DNA from: Aminobacter ciceronei
GTDB lineage: Bacteria; Pseudomonadota; Alphaproteobacteria; Rhizobiales; Rhizobiaceae
NCBI RefSeq assembly: GCF_014138625.1
Contig: NZ_JACJHY010000001.1
Location: forward strand, 248,001-312,000
Length of the DNA: 64,000 nt
Reading direction: 5' to 3'
The position numbers and the translations under genes were made by a program. This document shows, in pieces, positions 37,449 to 46,114 of this stretch (positions within the stretch are counted from its first letter, which is position 1; every line of letters begins with the position of its first letter). The notes under the pieces were generated by a model, which was not told the DNA's origin, did not search any database, and saw only the letters and a list, made by a program, of their open reading frames with translations.

Positions 37449-37491
37449 CGTGTCTGATCCGGCATCGCCACAGCCAATGCCACCTGTTGCC

Positions 37492-37965
37492 TCAGATGAA
37501 CTGGACCTGGACGATCTCATAGCCGCGTGCGCCGCCCGGGGCGTTGACCTCGATGGCGTCGCCCACTTCCTTGCCGATCAGCGCGCGCGCTATGGGCGAA
37601 GAGATCGAGATGCGGCCCGACTTCACATCGGCTTCCTGGTCGCCGACGATCTGGTAGGTCTTTTCCTCTTCGGTATCCTCGTCGAGCAGCACGACGGTGG
37701 CGCCGAACTTGATCTTGTCGCCATTGAGCTTGCTGACGTCGATCACCTCGGCACGCGCGATCAGGTCCTCGAGTTCGTTGATGCGACCTTCGTTGAGGCT
37801 CTGCGCTTCCTTGGCCGAGTGATACTCGGCGTTTTCCGAAAGGTCGCCGTGCGAACGTGCCTCGGCAATGGCTTCGATGATGCGCGGACGCTCTTCCTGC
37901 TGGCGCCAGCGCAGTTCTTCCTTCAGCGCAGCGAAACCACCCGCAGTCATCGGAACCTTGTTCAT
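37492..37965 (-). CDS. greA: Transcription elongation factor GreA
   Basis: 157 residues: N-terminal coiled coil with the acidic tip ([24 protein letters not shown]) that reaches the RNA polymerase active site, and a C-terminal FKBP-like domain ([36 protein letters not shown]). It rescues backtracked RNA polymerase by stimulating transcript cleavage. ATG 37965 follows AGGAGAGG; the open frame upstream is not family-like. It is upstream of the GT4 gene; carB is not adjacent here. Confidence 0.98.
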   Translation of the reverse strand: MNKVPMTAGGFAALKEELRWRQQEERPRIIEAIAEARSHGDLSENAEYHSAKEAQSLNEGRINELEDLIARAEVIDVSKLNGDKIKFGATVVLLDEDTEEEKTYQIVGDQEADVKSGRISISSPIARALIGKEVGDAIEVNAPGGARGYEIVQVQFI

Positions 37966-38246
37966 AATCGACCTCTCCTGGCCTTTGCCGCGCGGCCTTA
38001 AGCTGCCGCGAGGCACAAAAAAAGAAAACGGTCCGGCAGCCTCGGCTAACGGAACCGTCTCACCTCTATCTCCGTTGAATATAGCAACCCTGTCGCAGAA
38101 TTCACGTCAAAAAATGCGTTGGCCACCACTGACGTTGCAGCAGCGCAACCTGACGCTGCGCCCCCTCACCCGCTTGTGATTGAAGCTGTCGCGCTTTGAT
38201 GCTCTGTAGCGGTTGCCGCAGCAGCCAACGCACCTATGTCGGATAG

Positions 38247-39380
38247 ATGAGCATCAACACACCGCATTTCGTTTTCATCTTCGCATTGGCCGCCTCGCCG
38301 GCCTTCGCCCAGACCCAGAGCTTCAACACCGAAGCCGTCACCGTGCGCGCCGACGTCATTGCCGGAGGGCTCGATCATCCTTGGGGCCTCGATTTTCTGG
38401 CCGGCAACGAGGCAATCGTCACCGAGCGCTCGGGCCAGATCCGCATCCTGTCGCAGAACGGCTTGTCCGAACCCGTGTCGGGTGTGCCCGAGGTTGCCGC
38501 AAGCGGCCAGGGCGGCCTGCTCGACATTGCCGTCGCCCGCGATTTCGCAACGTCTGGCACGATCTTCGTCAGCTTCTCCGAGCCGGGACGCGGCGGCGCC
38601 GGCACAGCGCTTGCCCGGGCCAAGCTGGTCCGGGACGGAGCCAAGGCGCGGCTCGAAGATGTCAAGGTCATATTCTCGATGAACCGCAAGAGCGGCACCA
38701 GTCACCATTTCGGCTCGCGCATCGTCGTCAATGACGACGACACATTGTTCGTCACGACCGGCGACCGCGGCCAGGGCGATCGCGCCCAGGACATGCAGGA
38801 CCATGCTGGCGCGGTCATCCGCATCAACACCGACGGCTCCATCCCCAAGGATAATCCCTCGCCCGACGGCAAGGCCATGGCAGCCGAAATCTGGTCGAAG
38901 GGCCACCGCAACCTGCAGGGAGCGACCTTCGATCCCGTTCTGGGCAGCCTCATCACTGTCGAGCATGGCGCCAAGGGCGGCGACGAGTTGAACCGCCCTC
39001 AGGCCGGCAAGAACTATGGCTGGCCAGTCATCACCTATGGCCGCGACTATTCCGGCGCCAAGATCGGCGTCGGCACCTCGGCCAAGGGCTACGAGCAGCC
39101 GCTCTATTACTGGGATCCGTCGATCGCGCCTTCAGGCCTCGCCAGCTACCAGGGCGACATGTTCCCGGAATGGAAGGGCGACCTGCTGATCGGCTCGCTG
39201 AAGTTCGAGCTTTTGAGCCGCCTCGACCGCGACGCAAAGGGCAACATCCTGGACGAGGAGCGCATTCTCGACGGCGCCTTCGGTCGCATCCGCGACGTCA
39301 ACGTTGCGCCCGACGGCTCGATCTGGCTTCTGACCGACGAAGGCGACGGAATGGTCGTCAGGCTGTCGCGCGGCGACTAA
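38247..39380 (+). CDS. Secreted PQQ-dependent sugar dehydrogenase-like protein (beta-propeller)
   Basis: 377 residues with a signal peptide (FVFIFALAASPAFA-QT). It is an Asd/YliI-type soluble aldose dehydrogenase: LDHPWGLDFL, the SHHFGSRIVV segment with the catalytic-type His, TTGDRGQGDRAQDMQDHAGAVIRI, IWSKGHRNLQGATFDP, VEHGAKGGDELNRPQAGKNYGWPVITYG. It would oxidise sugars in the periplasm with PQQ. PQQ synthesis genes are not in this window. ATG 38247 has no strong ribosome site. It is followed by a dispersed repeat and a hairpin. Confidence 0.92.
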   Translation: MSINTPHFVFIFALAASPAFAQTQSFNTEAVTVRADVIAGGLDHPWGLDFLAGNEAIVTERSGQIRILSQNGLSEPVSGVPEVAASGQGGLLDIAVARDFATSGTIFVSFSEPGRGGAGTALARAKLVRDGAKARLEDVKVIFSMNRKSGTSHHFGSRIVVNDDDTLFVTTGDRGQGDRAQDMQDHAGAVIRINTDGSIPKDNPSPDGKAMAAEIWSKGHRNLQGATFDPVLGSLITVEHGAKGGDELNRPQAGKNYGWPVITYGRDYSGAKIGVGTSAKGYEQPLYYWDPSIAPSGLASYQGDMFPEWKGDLLIGSLKFELLSRLDRDAKGNILDEERILDGAFGRIRDVNVAPDGSIWLLTDEGDGMVVRLSRGD

Positions 39381-39445
39381 AGCAATTCAAGGAAAAGTGT
39401 GCAGCGGTTTTCCGTCCGGAATTGCGGAAAACAAAGCGATAGAGA
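39380..39445. repeat. Dispersed repeat AAGCAATTC...GTCCGGAATTGCG, copy 1
   Basis: The motif includes AAAAGTGTGCAGCGG, TTTTCCGTCCGGAATTGCGG and an AAACAAAG tail; a second copy in the same direction lies at 42007-42063. An AGAGAGATT/AATCTCTCT dyad follows at 39441-39479 and may terminate the sugar dehydrogenase transcript. I recall very similar elements from many Mesorhizobium intergenic regions. Confidence 0.7.
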
Positions 39446-39502
39446 GATTCCGCGATTCGAAGAAAAGCGAAATCTCTCTAGCGCCCGCGTGGTTTCAATG
39501 CG

Positions 39503-39975
39503 TCAGGCGGTGGTCGGGCTGCTCATCGCCGAGATCAGCAGGTCGGCATCAATGTGAAAGTCGTTGAAGACGACCTTGCCGGCCGGATCGATGATAATGA
39601 ACCACGGCGTGCCGCCGGTACGATAGTCCTGCATGACAGTCGGATAGTGTTCGCCCTCCGGCGGGACGTCGTGCCCGAACGGGATCATCAGCCTGTAGCG
39701 CGCCTGTTCGAGCTTCGGCTTGTCGTCGGTGTTGATGCTTGCACCCTCGAACACCGTCTGGATGGCGGCAAAACCGAACTTGTCGGCCGGCAATGCCTCG
39801 ACCAGCCGCTTCAGCGTCGGAAATCCACGGGCATGGCATCCGGGACACCAGTGCTGGAAGCAGTAGAGTATCTTGCAGCCGTCGCCCAGGTCGGAAAGCA
39901 GCAGCGGCTGCCGGCGTCGATCCAGTTTCCGCCCCTGAGCTCAGGGGCGCGACGCCCCAGGAGTCCGAGTTCCAT
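39503..39975 (-). pseudogene. Thioredoxin-like (CPGC) redoxin gene with a frameshift
   Basis: ATG 39975 has an ideal AGGAGG five bases upstream and reads MELGLLGRRAPELRGGNWID; near 39913 the reading must drop one base to continue as QPLLLSDLGDGCKILYCFQH, then WCPGCHARGFPTLKRLVEAL and on to the stop at 39503 (TGGTPWFIIIDPAGKVVFND). Loss of one C in the run GACGCC-CGG explains it. The redox CPGC lies in the second frame, whose own upstream stop excludes a normal start. It is either a real pseudogene or an assembly error. The intact protein would be a ~158-residue thiol peroxidase/redoxin beside msrAB. Confidence 0.8.
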
Positions 39976-40061
39976 GGCATCCTCCTAGACACGCTAAACC
40001 GTTCCGGACGCCCGCGTCAGCAAGGCGTCCGGTTGCAGTTCTTTGCGGTGACGTCGTCAGA

Positions 40062-40571
40062 TCAGGCGGCGCTCGACCGGCGCGGCAGCTTCCAGCCCGG
40101 GCGGACGAAGTGGCAGGTGTAGCCGTTGGGATAGCGCTCCAGATAGTCCTGGTGCTCGGGCTCGGCCTGCCAGAAGTCGCCGGCCGGCGCCAACTCGGTC
40201 ACCACCTTGCCCGGCCACAGTCCGGAGGCATCGACGTCCTTGATCGTCTCCTCGGCAATCTCCTTCTGCGCCTCGGAGGTGTAGAAGATCGCCGAGCGAT
40301 AGCTCGTACCGCGGTCGTTGCCCTGCCGGTCCTTCGTCGACGGGTCATGGATCTGGAAGAAGAACTCCAGCATGCTGCGGAAATCCGTCTTCGACGTATC
40401 GAACACGATCTCGATCGCCTCGGCGTGGCTGCCATGATTGCGATAGGTCGCGTTCTGGACGTCGCCGCCCGAATAGCCGACACGGGTGGAGACGACGCCG
40501 GGAAGCCGACGGATCAGGTCCTGCATGCCCCAGAAGCAGCCACCGGCCAGAATTGCAGTTTCGGTTGTCAT
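40062..40571 (-). CDS. msrA: Peptide methionine-S-sulfoxide reductase
   Basis: 169 residues with the catalytic GGCFWGM (C12), [19 protein letters not shown] and [27 protein letters not shown]. It reduces the S-epimer of methionine sulfoxide with thioredoxin. Its ATG overlaps the stop of msrB (ATGA), so the two are translationally coupled. The C-terminal region has a single cysteine (TCHFVRPGW) that may serve as the resolving thiol. A redoxin gene follows downstream. Confidence 0.97.
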   Translation of the reverse strand: MTTETAILAGGCFWGMQDLIRRLPGVVSTRVGYSGGDVQNATYRNHGSHAEAIEIVFDTSKTDFRSMLEFFFQIHDPSTKDRQGNDRGTSYRSAIFYTSEAQKEIAEETIKDVDASGLWPGKVVTELAPAGDFWQAEPEHQDYLERYPNGYTCHFVRPGWKLPRRSSAA

Positions 40572-41026
40572 GCAACGTCTCCCTTGTTCACGAATAGCTT
40601 CACATAGTGCCCGAGGCCTTCGCTTTCGAGCTCGTCGACCGGCACGAAGCGCAACGACGCCGAGTTGATGCAATAGCGCAAGCCGCCAGCGTCGCGCGGG
40701 CCATCTGGAAAGACATGGCCGAGATGGCTGTCGCCATGCGTCGAGCGCACTTCGGTGCGCACCATGCCATAACTGCGGTCGCTGATCTCGACGACATTTT
40801 CGGCATCGACCGGCTTGGTGAAGCTCGGCCAGCCACTGCCGCTGTCGAACTTGTCGACGGAGGCGAACAACGGCTCGCCGGAAACCACGTCGACATAAAG
40901 GCCCGGCTCCTTTTTGTCCCAGTACTCACCGGTGAAGGGACGCTCGGTCCCATCCTTCTGGGTGACGCGATACTGCTCCAGCGACAGTGCCGAGACGGCG
41001 TCGGGATTCTTGTTGTAGGCCCTCAT
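40568..41026 (-). CDS. msrB: Peptide methionine-R-sulfoxide reductase
   Basis: 152 residues of the MsrB beta fold: [52 protein letters not shown] and [13 protein letters not shown] with the catalytic cysteine. The CxxC pairs that bind structural zinc in many MsrB proteins are absent, so it is of the zinc-free type. It repairs the R-epimer of methionine sulfoxide. Two adjacent ATGs (41029, 41026) follow GGAGGG; I chose the second for spacing. First gene of msrB-msrA. Confidence 0.96.
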   Translation of the reverse strand: MRAYNKNPDAVSALSLEQYRVTQKDGTERPFTGEYWDKKEPGLYVDVVSGEPLFASVDKFDSGSGWPSFTKPVDAENVVEISDRSYGMVRTEVRSTHGDSHLGHVFPDGPRDAGGLRYCINSASLRFVPVDELESEGLGHYVKLFVNKGDVA

Positions 41027-41096
41027 CATCTGCCCTCCATTTCGGTGATGAGGCAGAGATGGGTATCGGAGGGGTGCCTGCGCCAATGCATGTTGG

Positions 41097-41996
41097 CTAT
41101 TGTTTCGATGCACCGGCTGAATGCGGCCAGCGATGCGAGCCGACCATCATGCGCAGATGGCGCAGTGCCGGCGCATTGCCCGATCCGCTGACCGAAACGA
41201 AGGACACCTGGCGCTCGAGATTCAGCCCCGATACCGGGCGCAGGGCCAGCCCCGGCACGATGGCGGAGAATTCGGGCAACAGGCAAATGCCGGCGCCATC
41301 GGCGACGGCCTGCTGCATCCAGTCCTCGCGTTCGGACTGAAGCCGAGGCTGCATCACCAGCTCGGCGTTCATGAAATAGTCGATTGCCTGGCTGCGAAAA
41401 TCGCAGCCGAGCCGGTCGAGATAGCTTTCGACACCAATTTCCTCCGGCGGAACCATGTCGAACTTCGCCAGCCGATGGCTGCTCGCGCAAGCCAGCATCA
41501 GCCTCTCGCTGAACAGCTCGATCACCGACAGCTTCGGGTTGTCGGCGGGTTTGTCGGCGAGGAAGACGCCGTCCAGCGTGCCGGCCAGCAGCAGTCCCGA
41601 CCCCATCTTCCCGTCGATTGGATGAAGCAGGATCTCCAGCATCGGCATCTCGCCGAGCGCGTGCGTGATGAACCGGCTGATTGGCGCCGGCGCCACCGAA
41701 TGCGCAATCCCCAGATTGAGGCGCTCGCGCCGGCCCGAGATGCGACTGTTGACCGAAGCACGGATCCTGTCTTCGGCGCCGACGATGGCCGCGAACTCCT
41801 CACGGACATCGCTGCCGAGCGACGTCAGCCGTGTGTCCTTGCCGTCCCGGTAGACCAGCGTGCCGCCAAGCTCATGCTCGAGCTTCTGGATCGCGCGCGT
41901 CAGTGTCGGCTGCGCGACACCGCACAATCGCGCCGCGTCGGTGAAGTTCAATGTTTCGGCAAGGGTCAGGAAGTAGCGGATCTGGGCGAGGTTCAT
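41097..41996 (-). CDS. LysR-family transcriptional regulator
   Basis: 299 residues: helix-turn-helix [40 protein letters not shown] followed by the effector domain ([33 protein letters not shown]). Cysteines at GVAQ-adjacent LCG, LACAS, LGCDF and ICLL could respond to oxidants, but this is speculative. It is next to msrB on the same strand with a ~70-base gap (msrB starts at 41026), so it may control, or be read into, msrBA. Upstream is a dispersed repeat. Confidence 0.93.
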   Translation of the reverse strand: MNLAQIRYFLTLAETLNFTDAARLCGVAQPTLTRAIQKLEHELGGTLVYRDGKDTRLTSLGSDVREEFAAIVGAEDRIRASVNSRISGRRERLNLGIAHSVAPAPISRFITHALGEMPMLEILLHPIDGKMGSGLLLAGTLDGVFLADKPADNPKLSVIELFSERLMLACASSHRLAKFDMVPPEEIGVESYLDRLGCDFRSQAIDYFMNAELVMQPRLQSEREDWMQQAVADGAGICLLPEFSAIVPGLALRPVSGLNLERQVSFVSVSGSGNAPALRHLRMMVGSHRWPHSAGASKQ

Positions 41997-42006
41997 GGCC
42001 CAACCC

Positions 42007-42063
42007 TAAGCAATTCCGGGAAAAATGTGCAGCGGCTTTCAGTCAGGAGTTGCGCAGAATGAA
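42007..42063. repeat. Dispersed repeat AAGCAATTCCGGGAAAAATGTGC, copy 2
   Basis: Copy 2 of the element at 39380-39445, in the same orientation, with a few substitutions (AGCGGCTTTCAGTCAGGAGTTGCGCAGAA). It lies 11 bases upstream of the LysR start and so may overlap its promoter. Confidence 0.6.
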
Positions 42064-42107
42064 GGCCGCGCGACCTGCGCTGCCGTCACCGCATTCGTGT
42101 CAAGGAA

Positions 42108-42132
42108 AAGGACCGGGCCAAGCCCGGTCCTT
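42108..42132 (-). terminator. Terminator downstream of the first TPR gene
   Basis: AAGGACCGGG and CCCGGTCCTT pair around CCAAG; on the minus strand the stem is followed by TTCCTTGACAC. It sits 23 bases after the TPR gene stop. Confidence 0.6.
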
Positions 42133-42154
42133 CGGATCATGTCATCGGCACAAA

Positions 42155-42694
42155 TCAGCCGGCGCGCAGATAGGCGTCGATCTGCTCTTCCAGCATGCCG
42201 TATTCACGGCAACCCTTGCCACAGCGCTTTTCGATTTCCGACAGCTGCAGGCGGGCGGCCGCGACGTCGCCGAGCATCAGATGCGCCTCGCCCATATATT
42301 CGCGCACCAGCGTGTAGTCGGGGTTGTTGCGCAGTGCTTCCTGGTAGTAGCCGAGGCCGACGAGCACGCGGCCGGCCTTGCGGTGGGAATAGCCAAGATA
42401 ATTGAGGATGCGCGGGTCGGTCTTGTCCTGGGCCAGCGTCAGAACCTTGATCGCCTCGTCATACTTGCCGTCCATGGCAAGCGCACGTCCGGCCGAATAG
42501 AGGCTGTCGTCGTCGATCATGCCGGCCTTGGGCGGTTCGCATTTCTTGGTCTTCTTGTTGTAGACCAGGCCATTGTCGCATTTCGGCTCGTCGCCGCTGC
42601 TGCTTCCGCCGCTGTCGGCCGAAAACACCGGCACTGCCAGCAAGGGCAGCGACACCATTGCACCTGCAAGCACTTTCACAAATCGGGTCTGCAT
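42155..42694 (-). CDS. Exported TPR protein, paralogue 1
   Basis: 179 residues with a signal peptide (MVSLPLLAVPVFSA-DS), a Ser/Gly linker, a cysteine pair in PKCDNGLVYNKKTKKCEPPK, then two to three TPR-like helices (ALAMDGKYDEAIKVLTLAQ, ILNYLGYSHRKAGRVLVGLGYYQEALRNNP, VREYMGEAHLMLGDVAAARLQL) and a C-terminal cysteine pair RCGKGCREYG. It is probably a periplasmic scaffold; partner unknown. A close copy lies at 43340, on the other side of a frameshifted gene. Confidence 0.88.
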   Translation of the reverse strand: MQTRFVKVLAGAMVSLPLLAVPVFSADSGGSSSGDEPKCDNGLVYNKKTKKCEPPKAGMIDDDSLYSAGRALAMDGKYDEAIKVLTLAQDKTDPRILNYLGYSHRKAGRVLVGLGYYQEALRNNPDYTLVREYMGEAHLMLGDVAAARLQLSEIEKRCGKGCREYGMLEEQIDAYLRAG

Positions 42695-42820
42695 CGCTAC
42701 CTCCTAACATGCGCCCATCGACAGACTAACGCAGATCGAGCTGCTTTTCATCCCGCGCTGAAATCGCGTAGCGAACCGTTCATGCCCAGCTGCTAGCGTG
42801 GACGCGCGGAGGCTTGCGGC

Positions 42821-43295
42821 ATGGACGAGATTGACGGCGACGGGCTGCTGCAGCTCGACATACCAGCACCTGCCCTTCGCGTCGGCCTGGTCGCCATCGG
42901 TGCCTTCGTCGTAAGCATCGCCACCTGGGAGCTTTACCGTGGCGTCTGGCCGCTCAATGCCACGAGCCCGTTCTTCCTGTGCCTCATTCTCGGCGCCTGG
43001 TCCGTCGGCGTGCCGGCGATCTGGGGCGGCCTGACGGGGCCGGCGATCCATTGGACAGTCGGCTCCGGCCGCATCGAAATTGTCGAGAAGCGTCCGTTCA
43101 GTCAGGCCTGGCATCACCTCTTCGGGCCCGACCAGATCGAACGGTTCGAAACCCGGAAATGCCCTGCCATGGAAGGCGCCAGCACCTGGCGCGTCGACCG
43201 CCCGCGACTGCAAGCGCTTCGACACCCGCGACTTCGGCACCCGCAACACCGCTGACGCTTTTCGCGAACGCGTCGGGGGCCTGTTCAACAGTTGA
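42821..43295 (+). pseudogene. Small membrane protein gene with a C-terminal frameshift
   Basis: From ATG 42821 (GGAGG eight bases upstream) the frame encodes two membrane segments (VGLVAIGAFVVSIATWELYR; PFFLCLILGAWSVGVPAIWG) and a PH-like part ending GASTWRV. It then runs into an Arg-rich tail and stops at 43255. In the +1 frame the expected sequence resumes as ARDCKRFDTRDFGTRNTADA to the stop at 43293-43295. The shift lies around 43190-43205. Function unknown. It sits between two TPR paralogues, on the opposite strand. Assembly error is possible. Confidence 0.72.
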
Positions 43296-43339
43296 CCGCC
43301 GCAGCGGCGCCTGCGACGACCTCCGGCAGGCCACGCCTG

Positions 43340-43924
43340 TCAGCCCTTCAGATAACCGTCGATCTGCTCCCGCAGCAGCCCGTACTCGCGGCAGTCGATG
43401 CCGCAGCGCTTCTCGATCTCCGACAGCTGCTGCCTGGCACCGGCAACGTCGCCGAGCGTCAGATGCGCCTCGCCCATATATTCGCGTACCGGCATGTAGT
43501 CGGGATCGTCGAGGATCGCCTCCTGGTAATAGCCGATGCCGACGAGGATGCGCCCGGCCTTGCGGTGCGAATAGCCGAGATAGTTGAGGATGCGGGCGTC
43601 GGTCTTGTCGTGCGCCAGCGTCAGCACCTTGATCGCGTCGTCGTACCGGCCGTCCATGGCCAGCGCCCGCCCGGCCAGATAGAGGCTGTCGTCATCGATC
43701 ATGCCGGCCTTGGGTGGCTCGCATTTCTTGGTTTTCTTGTTGTAGACGAGGCCGGTGCGGCATTTCACCGGGTCGCTGCCGCCGCCACTGCCGCTGCCGC
43801 CACCCGTTCCGCCGCCACCACCGCCTCCTCCACCCCCGCCTCCGTCGGCGGAGATCACGGGAACGGCAAACAGCGGCAGCGCCAGCAGCGCGCCGGCCAG
43901 AAGCTTCAGATATTGGCTATGCAT
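43340..43924 (-). CDS. Exported TPR protein with poly-Gly linker, paralogue 2
   Basis: 194 residues from ATG 43924. After the signal peptide (LLALPLFAVPVISA) comes a run of twelve glycines and a Gly/Ser linker, then the same CRTGLVYNKKTKKCEPPKAG block, TPR helices and RCGIDCREYG end as paralogue 1. DNA identity is high across the shared block, so it is a recent duplicate; the linkers differ. The glycine run (GGC/GGT repeats) may be length-variable. Confidence 0.88.
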   Translation of the reverse strand: MHSQYLKLLAGALLALPLFAVPVISADGGGGGGGGGGGGTGGGSGSGGGSDPVKCRTGLVYNKKTKKCEPPKAGMIDDDSLYLAGRALAMDGRYDDAIKVLTLAHDKTDARILNYLGYSHRKAGRILVGIGYYQEAILDDPDYMPVREYMGEAHLTLGDVAGARQQLSEIEKRCGIDCREYGLLREQIDGYLKG

Positions 43925-43984
43925 GGCCACCTCCACCGATGCGTCCCCCGTCGAGGCAAACGCATCGGCTGAGCTCTTTCGTCC

Positions 43985-44335
43985 TCAGCCGCGGAAAATC
44001 AGTGCTGCCCCGCCGGCGATCAGCGCGAAACCCATGGCGTGGTTCCAGGTGAGGCCTTCCTTGAGGTAAAAGACCGAGAAGATGACGAAGACGCTGAGTG
44101 TAATCACCTCCTGCATCGTCTTCAGTTCCGCCGCCGTATAGACCTCGTGGCCGATGCGGTTGGCCGGCACCGCCAGCCAGTATTCGAAGAAGGCGATCAG
44201 CCAGGAGAAAATCACCGCCGCATAGAGCGGGGCCGCCTTGAACTTCAGGTGCCCGTACCAGGCGAAGGTCATGAACACGTTGGACGCAATCAGCATCAGC
44301 ACAGGAAGAACCTTGGGCGAAAGCAGAAAAGCCAT
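43985..44335 (-). CDS. DMT-superfamily small membrane protein (DUF486)
   Basis: 116 residues with four hydrophobic segments (VLPVLMLIASNVFMTFAWYGHL; APLYAAVIFSWLIAFFEYWL; VITLSVFVIFSVFYL; GFALIAGGAALIF). The N-terminal SNVFMTFAWYGHLK and the PANRIGHEVYTAAELKTMQE loop are typical of DUF486. It is a putative drug/metabolite-transporter relative; no substrate is known. No convincing operon partner. Confidence 0.9.
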   Translation of the reverse strand: MAFLLSPKVLPVLMLIASNVFMTFAWYGHLKFKAAPLYAAVIFSWLIAFFEYWLAVPANRIGHEVYTAAELKTMQEVITLSVFVIFSVFYLKEGLTWNHAMGFALIAGGAALIFRG

Positions 44336-44489
44336 GGGGAATACCGTCTGGAGGGGGGAGGAAGGCGCGCTATATCCGCCTCTCCTAAAGTCATGTCAAC
44401 CACGGCAACCCCGCCGCGAATATCGAGGCAGTGACGTCGCCGCCAAATGCGCTATCATCAGCCGGGGGGAAGGCAACAGGAGCACGCTC

Positions 44490-44915
44490 GTGCAGCAGCG
44501 GCGCGAAAAAGAGTGGGACCTGACCATTGGCCCGGACACCGTCCGGCTGTTCATCCTCAAGGCCAAGGCGATCAGCGCCGGCGTCAACGAAGACTATGAA
44601 GACGGCGCCGAGCACGAGGTCGAATATGACGGCGACACCCACGACAACCATCGCCATGATGGCCTCGCCGAGGAAGAGGCGGAAAACCTCACCGAAAAAG
44701 AGCTACGCGGGCTGATTGCCGACCTCAATGTCGACCAGGCTGCCGAACTGGTGGCGCTCGCCTGGGTCGGGCGCGGCGACTACGACGCCGCCGAATGGGC
44801 GGACGCGGTCGCCGAGGCACGGCAACGCGGCAATCGTCGTACCGCCAAATACCTGCTCGGCATGCCGATGCTGGGCGACTGGCTCGAGGAAGGCCTCGAG
44901 GCCCTGGGCGCCTGA
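44490..44915 (+). CDS. DUF3775 domain protein
   Basis: 141 residues from GTG 44490, which follows AACAGGAGC. The domain has a helical N-terminus (DTVRLFILKAKAISAGVNED), an acidic middle (YEDGAEHEVEYDGDTHDN) and a helical repeat-like C-terminus (LRGLIADLNVDQAAELVALAWVGRGDYDAAEWADAV, YLLGMPMLGDWLEEGLEALG). It is cytoplasmic and of unknown function; common in Rhizobiales. The frame is open back to 44238, but that part is not conserved-looking. Confidence 0.88.
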   Translation: MQQRREKEWDLTIGPDTVRLFILKAKAISAGVNEDYEDGAEHEVEYDGDTHDNHRHDGLAEEEAENLTEKELRGLIADLNVDQAAELVALAWVGRGDYDAAEWADAVAEARQRGNRRTAKYLLGMPMLGDWLEEGLEALGA

Positions 44916-45018
44916 AGCATCGCTTGACACTTCCGCCAGATGACAACGCCGTCACCGAATTTGATCGCGCGGCAGCGTCCCCTCGGCAACCGCGAACGAT
45001 CGACAACGTTGAGCGGCG

Positions 45019-46002
45019 ATGCACACAGCCAAATCCCGCCTGCTTTCCCTGATCCTTGTCCTGCCGCTGGCGGCCTTCGCAGCGCCCCCGCACGGCTTTG
45101 CCGAAGCCAGCAAGTTCGAAGCAAGCAAGACGTCACTACCCAATCGAGCTCCGGTGCCACAGGCCGCACCCGTGCAGGCCATGCCCAAACCGCCCCCGGC
45201 CGCGTCGACACAAGCCGGGCAGGCTTTGGTTCCCACACCCGAGCCGCGTCCCGACGTTCCCGACCAGCGGCGAGCCCGAGAAATGTTCGGCCCGCCAATT
45301 CCTGAAGCGATGTCGAAGGCTGAAGCAATACCAACAACCGTCCCCATTCCGTCCTCGCGCCCGGATGGCCCCGAAGCACCACGTGGGCGAGAGACGTTTG
45401 GTCCGCCGGCGCCAAAGATGCTGCCCGACAAGCGTTCCTACGTCGCGCGGCCGGCAACGATGCCGATCGAGGAGACCGCCTGCCGCACGCGCCTGAAGGT
45501 GCTCGGCGCCGAGTTCGAGGAACAGGCGCCGCAAAGCGACGCCGACGGTTGCGCCCTGCCCTTTCCGCTCAAGCTGAAGCGTCTCTCGCGATCCATCGAC
45601 ATCGAGCCCGACGCGATCATCAACTGTGCCACCGCCGAGACCTCCGCCCGCTTCGCCACGGAAGTCATCGCCCCTGCCGCGAGAACCGAGCTCGGCGAGG
45701 AACTGACCGTCGTCGGGCAGGCCTCGGCCTATGTCTGTCGGCCGCGCAACGGCACCCGCAAACTGTCCGAGCATGCCTTCGGCAACGCCCTCGACATTGC
45801 CCGTTTTACCCTGACCGGCGGCACGTCGGTCGAGGTCGAGCCGGCGCCGCCGGAGAAGAATGCCAAGTTCCTTGATGCTATACGCAAGGCGGCCTGTGGG
45901 CCGTTCAAGACGGTGCTCGGTCCAGGCAGCGACGCCGACCACGCCCGGCACCTGCATATCGACCTCGCCCCGCGCAAGAATGGCGGCACATTCTGCCAGT
46001 AG
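45019..46002 (+). CDS. Extensin-like C-terminal family protein, first of a tandem pair
   Basis: 327 residues with a signal peptide (LLSLILVLPLAAFAAPPHGFA), a long Pro/Ala linker (~30-150) and a C-terminal extensin-like domain (~165-327): ACRTRLKVLGAEF, YVCRPRNGTRKLSEHAFGNALDIARF and ARHLHIDLA, containing the conserved His and Asp residues that suggest a D-Ala-D-Ala-peptidase-like metal site. Four or more cysteines are present. It may act on the cell wall. A paralogue follows 112 bases later. Confidence 0.9.
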   Translation: MHTAKSRLLSLILVLPLAAFAAPPHGFAEASKFEASKTSLPNRAPVPQAAPVQAMPKPPPAASTQAGQALVPTPEPRPDVPDQRRAREMFGPPIPEAMSKAEAIPTTVPIPSSRPDGPEAPRGRETFGPPAPKMLPDKRSYVARPATMPIEETACRTRLKVLGAEFEEQAPQSDADGCALPFPLKLKRLSRSIDIEPDAIINCATAETSARFATEVIAPAARTELGEELTVVGQASAYVCRPRNGTRKLSEHAFGNALDIARFTLTGGTSVEVEPAPPEKNAKFLDAIRKAACGPFKTVLGPGSDADHARHLHIDLAPRKNGGTFCQ

Positions 46003-46114
46003 GCCTGCCCCGCCACCCACGCCGCAATTCGGCCCCAGCCGTAAACGCTGCCGCTGATCTTTCCTTTACCCTTGGCGGCTAGGCTTATTCCCTCAAGGGG
46101 ACAGGAGCCTTCGC

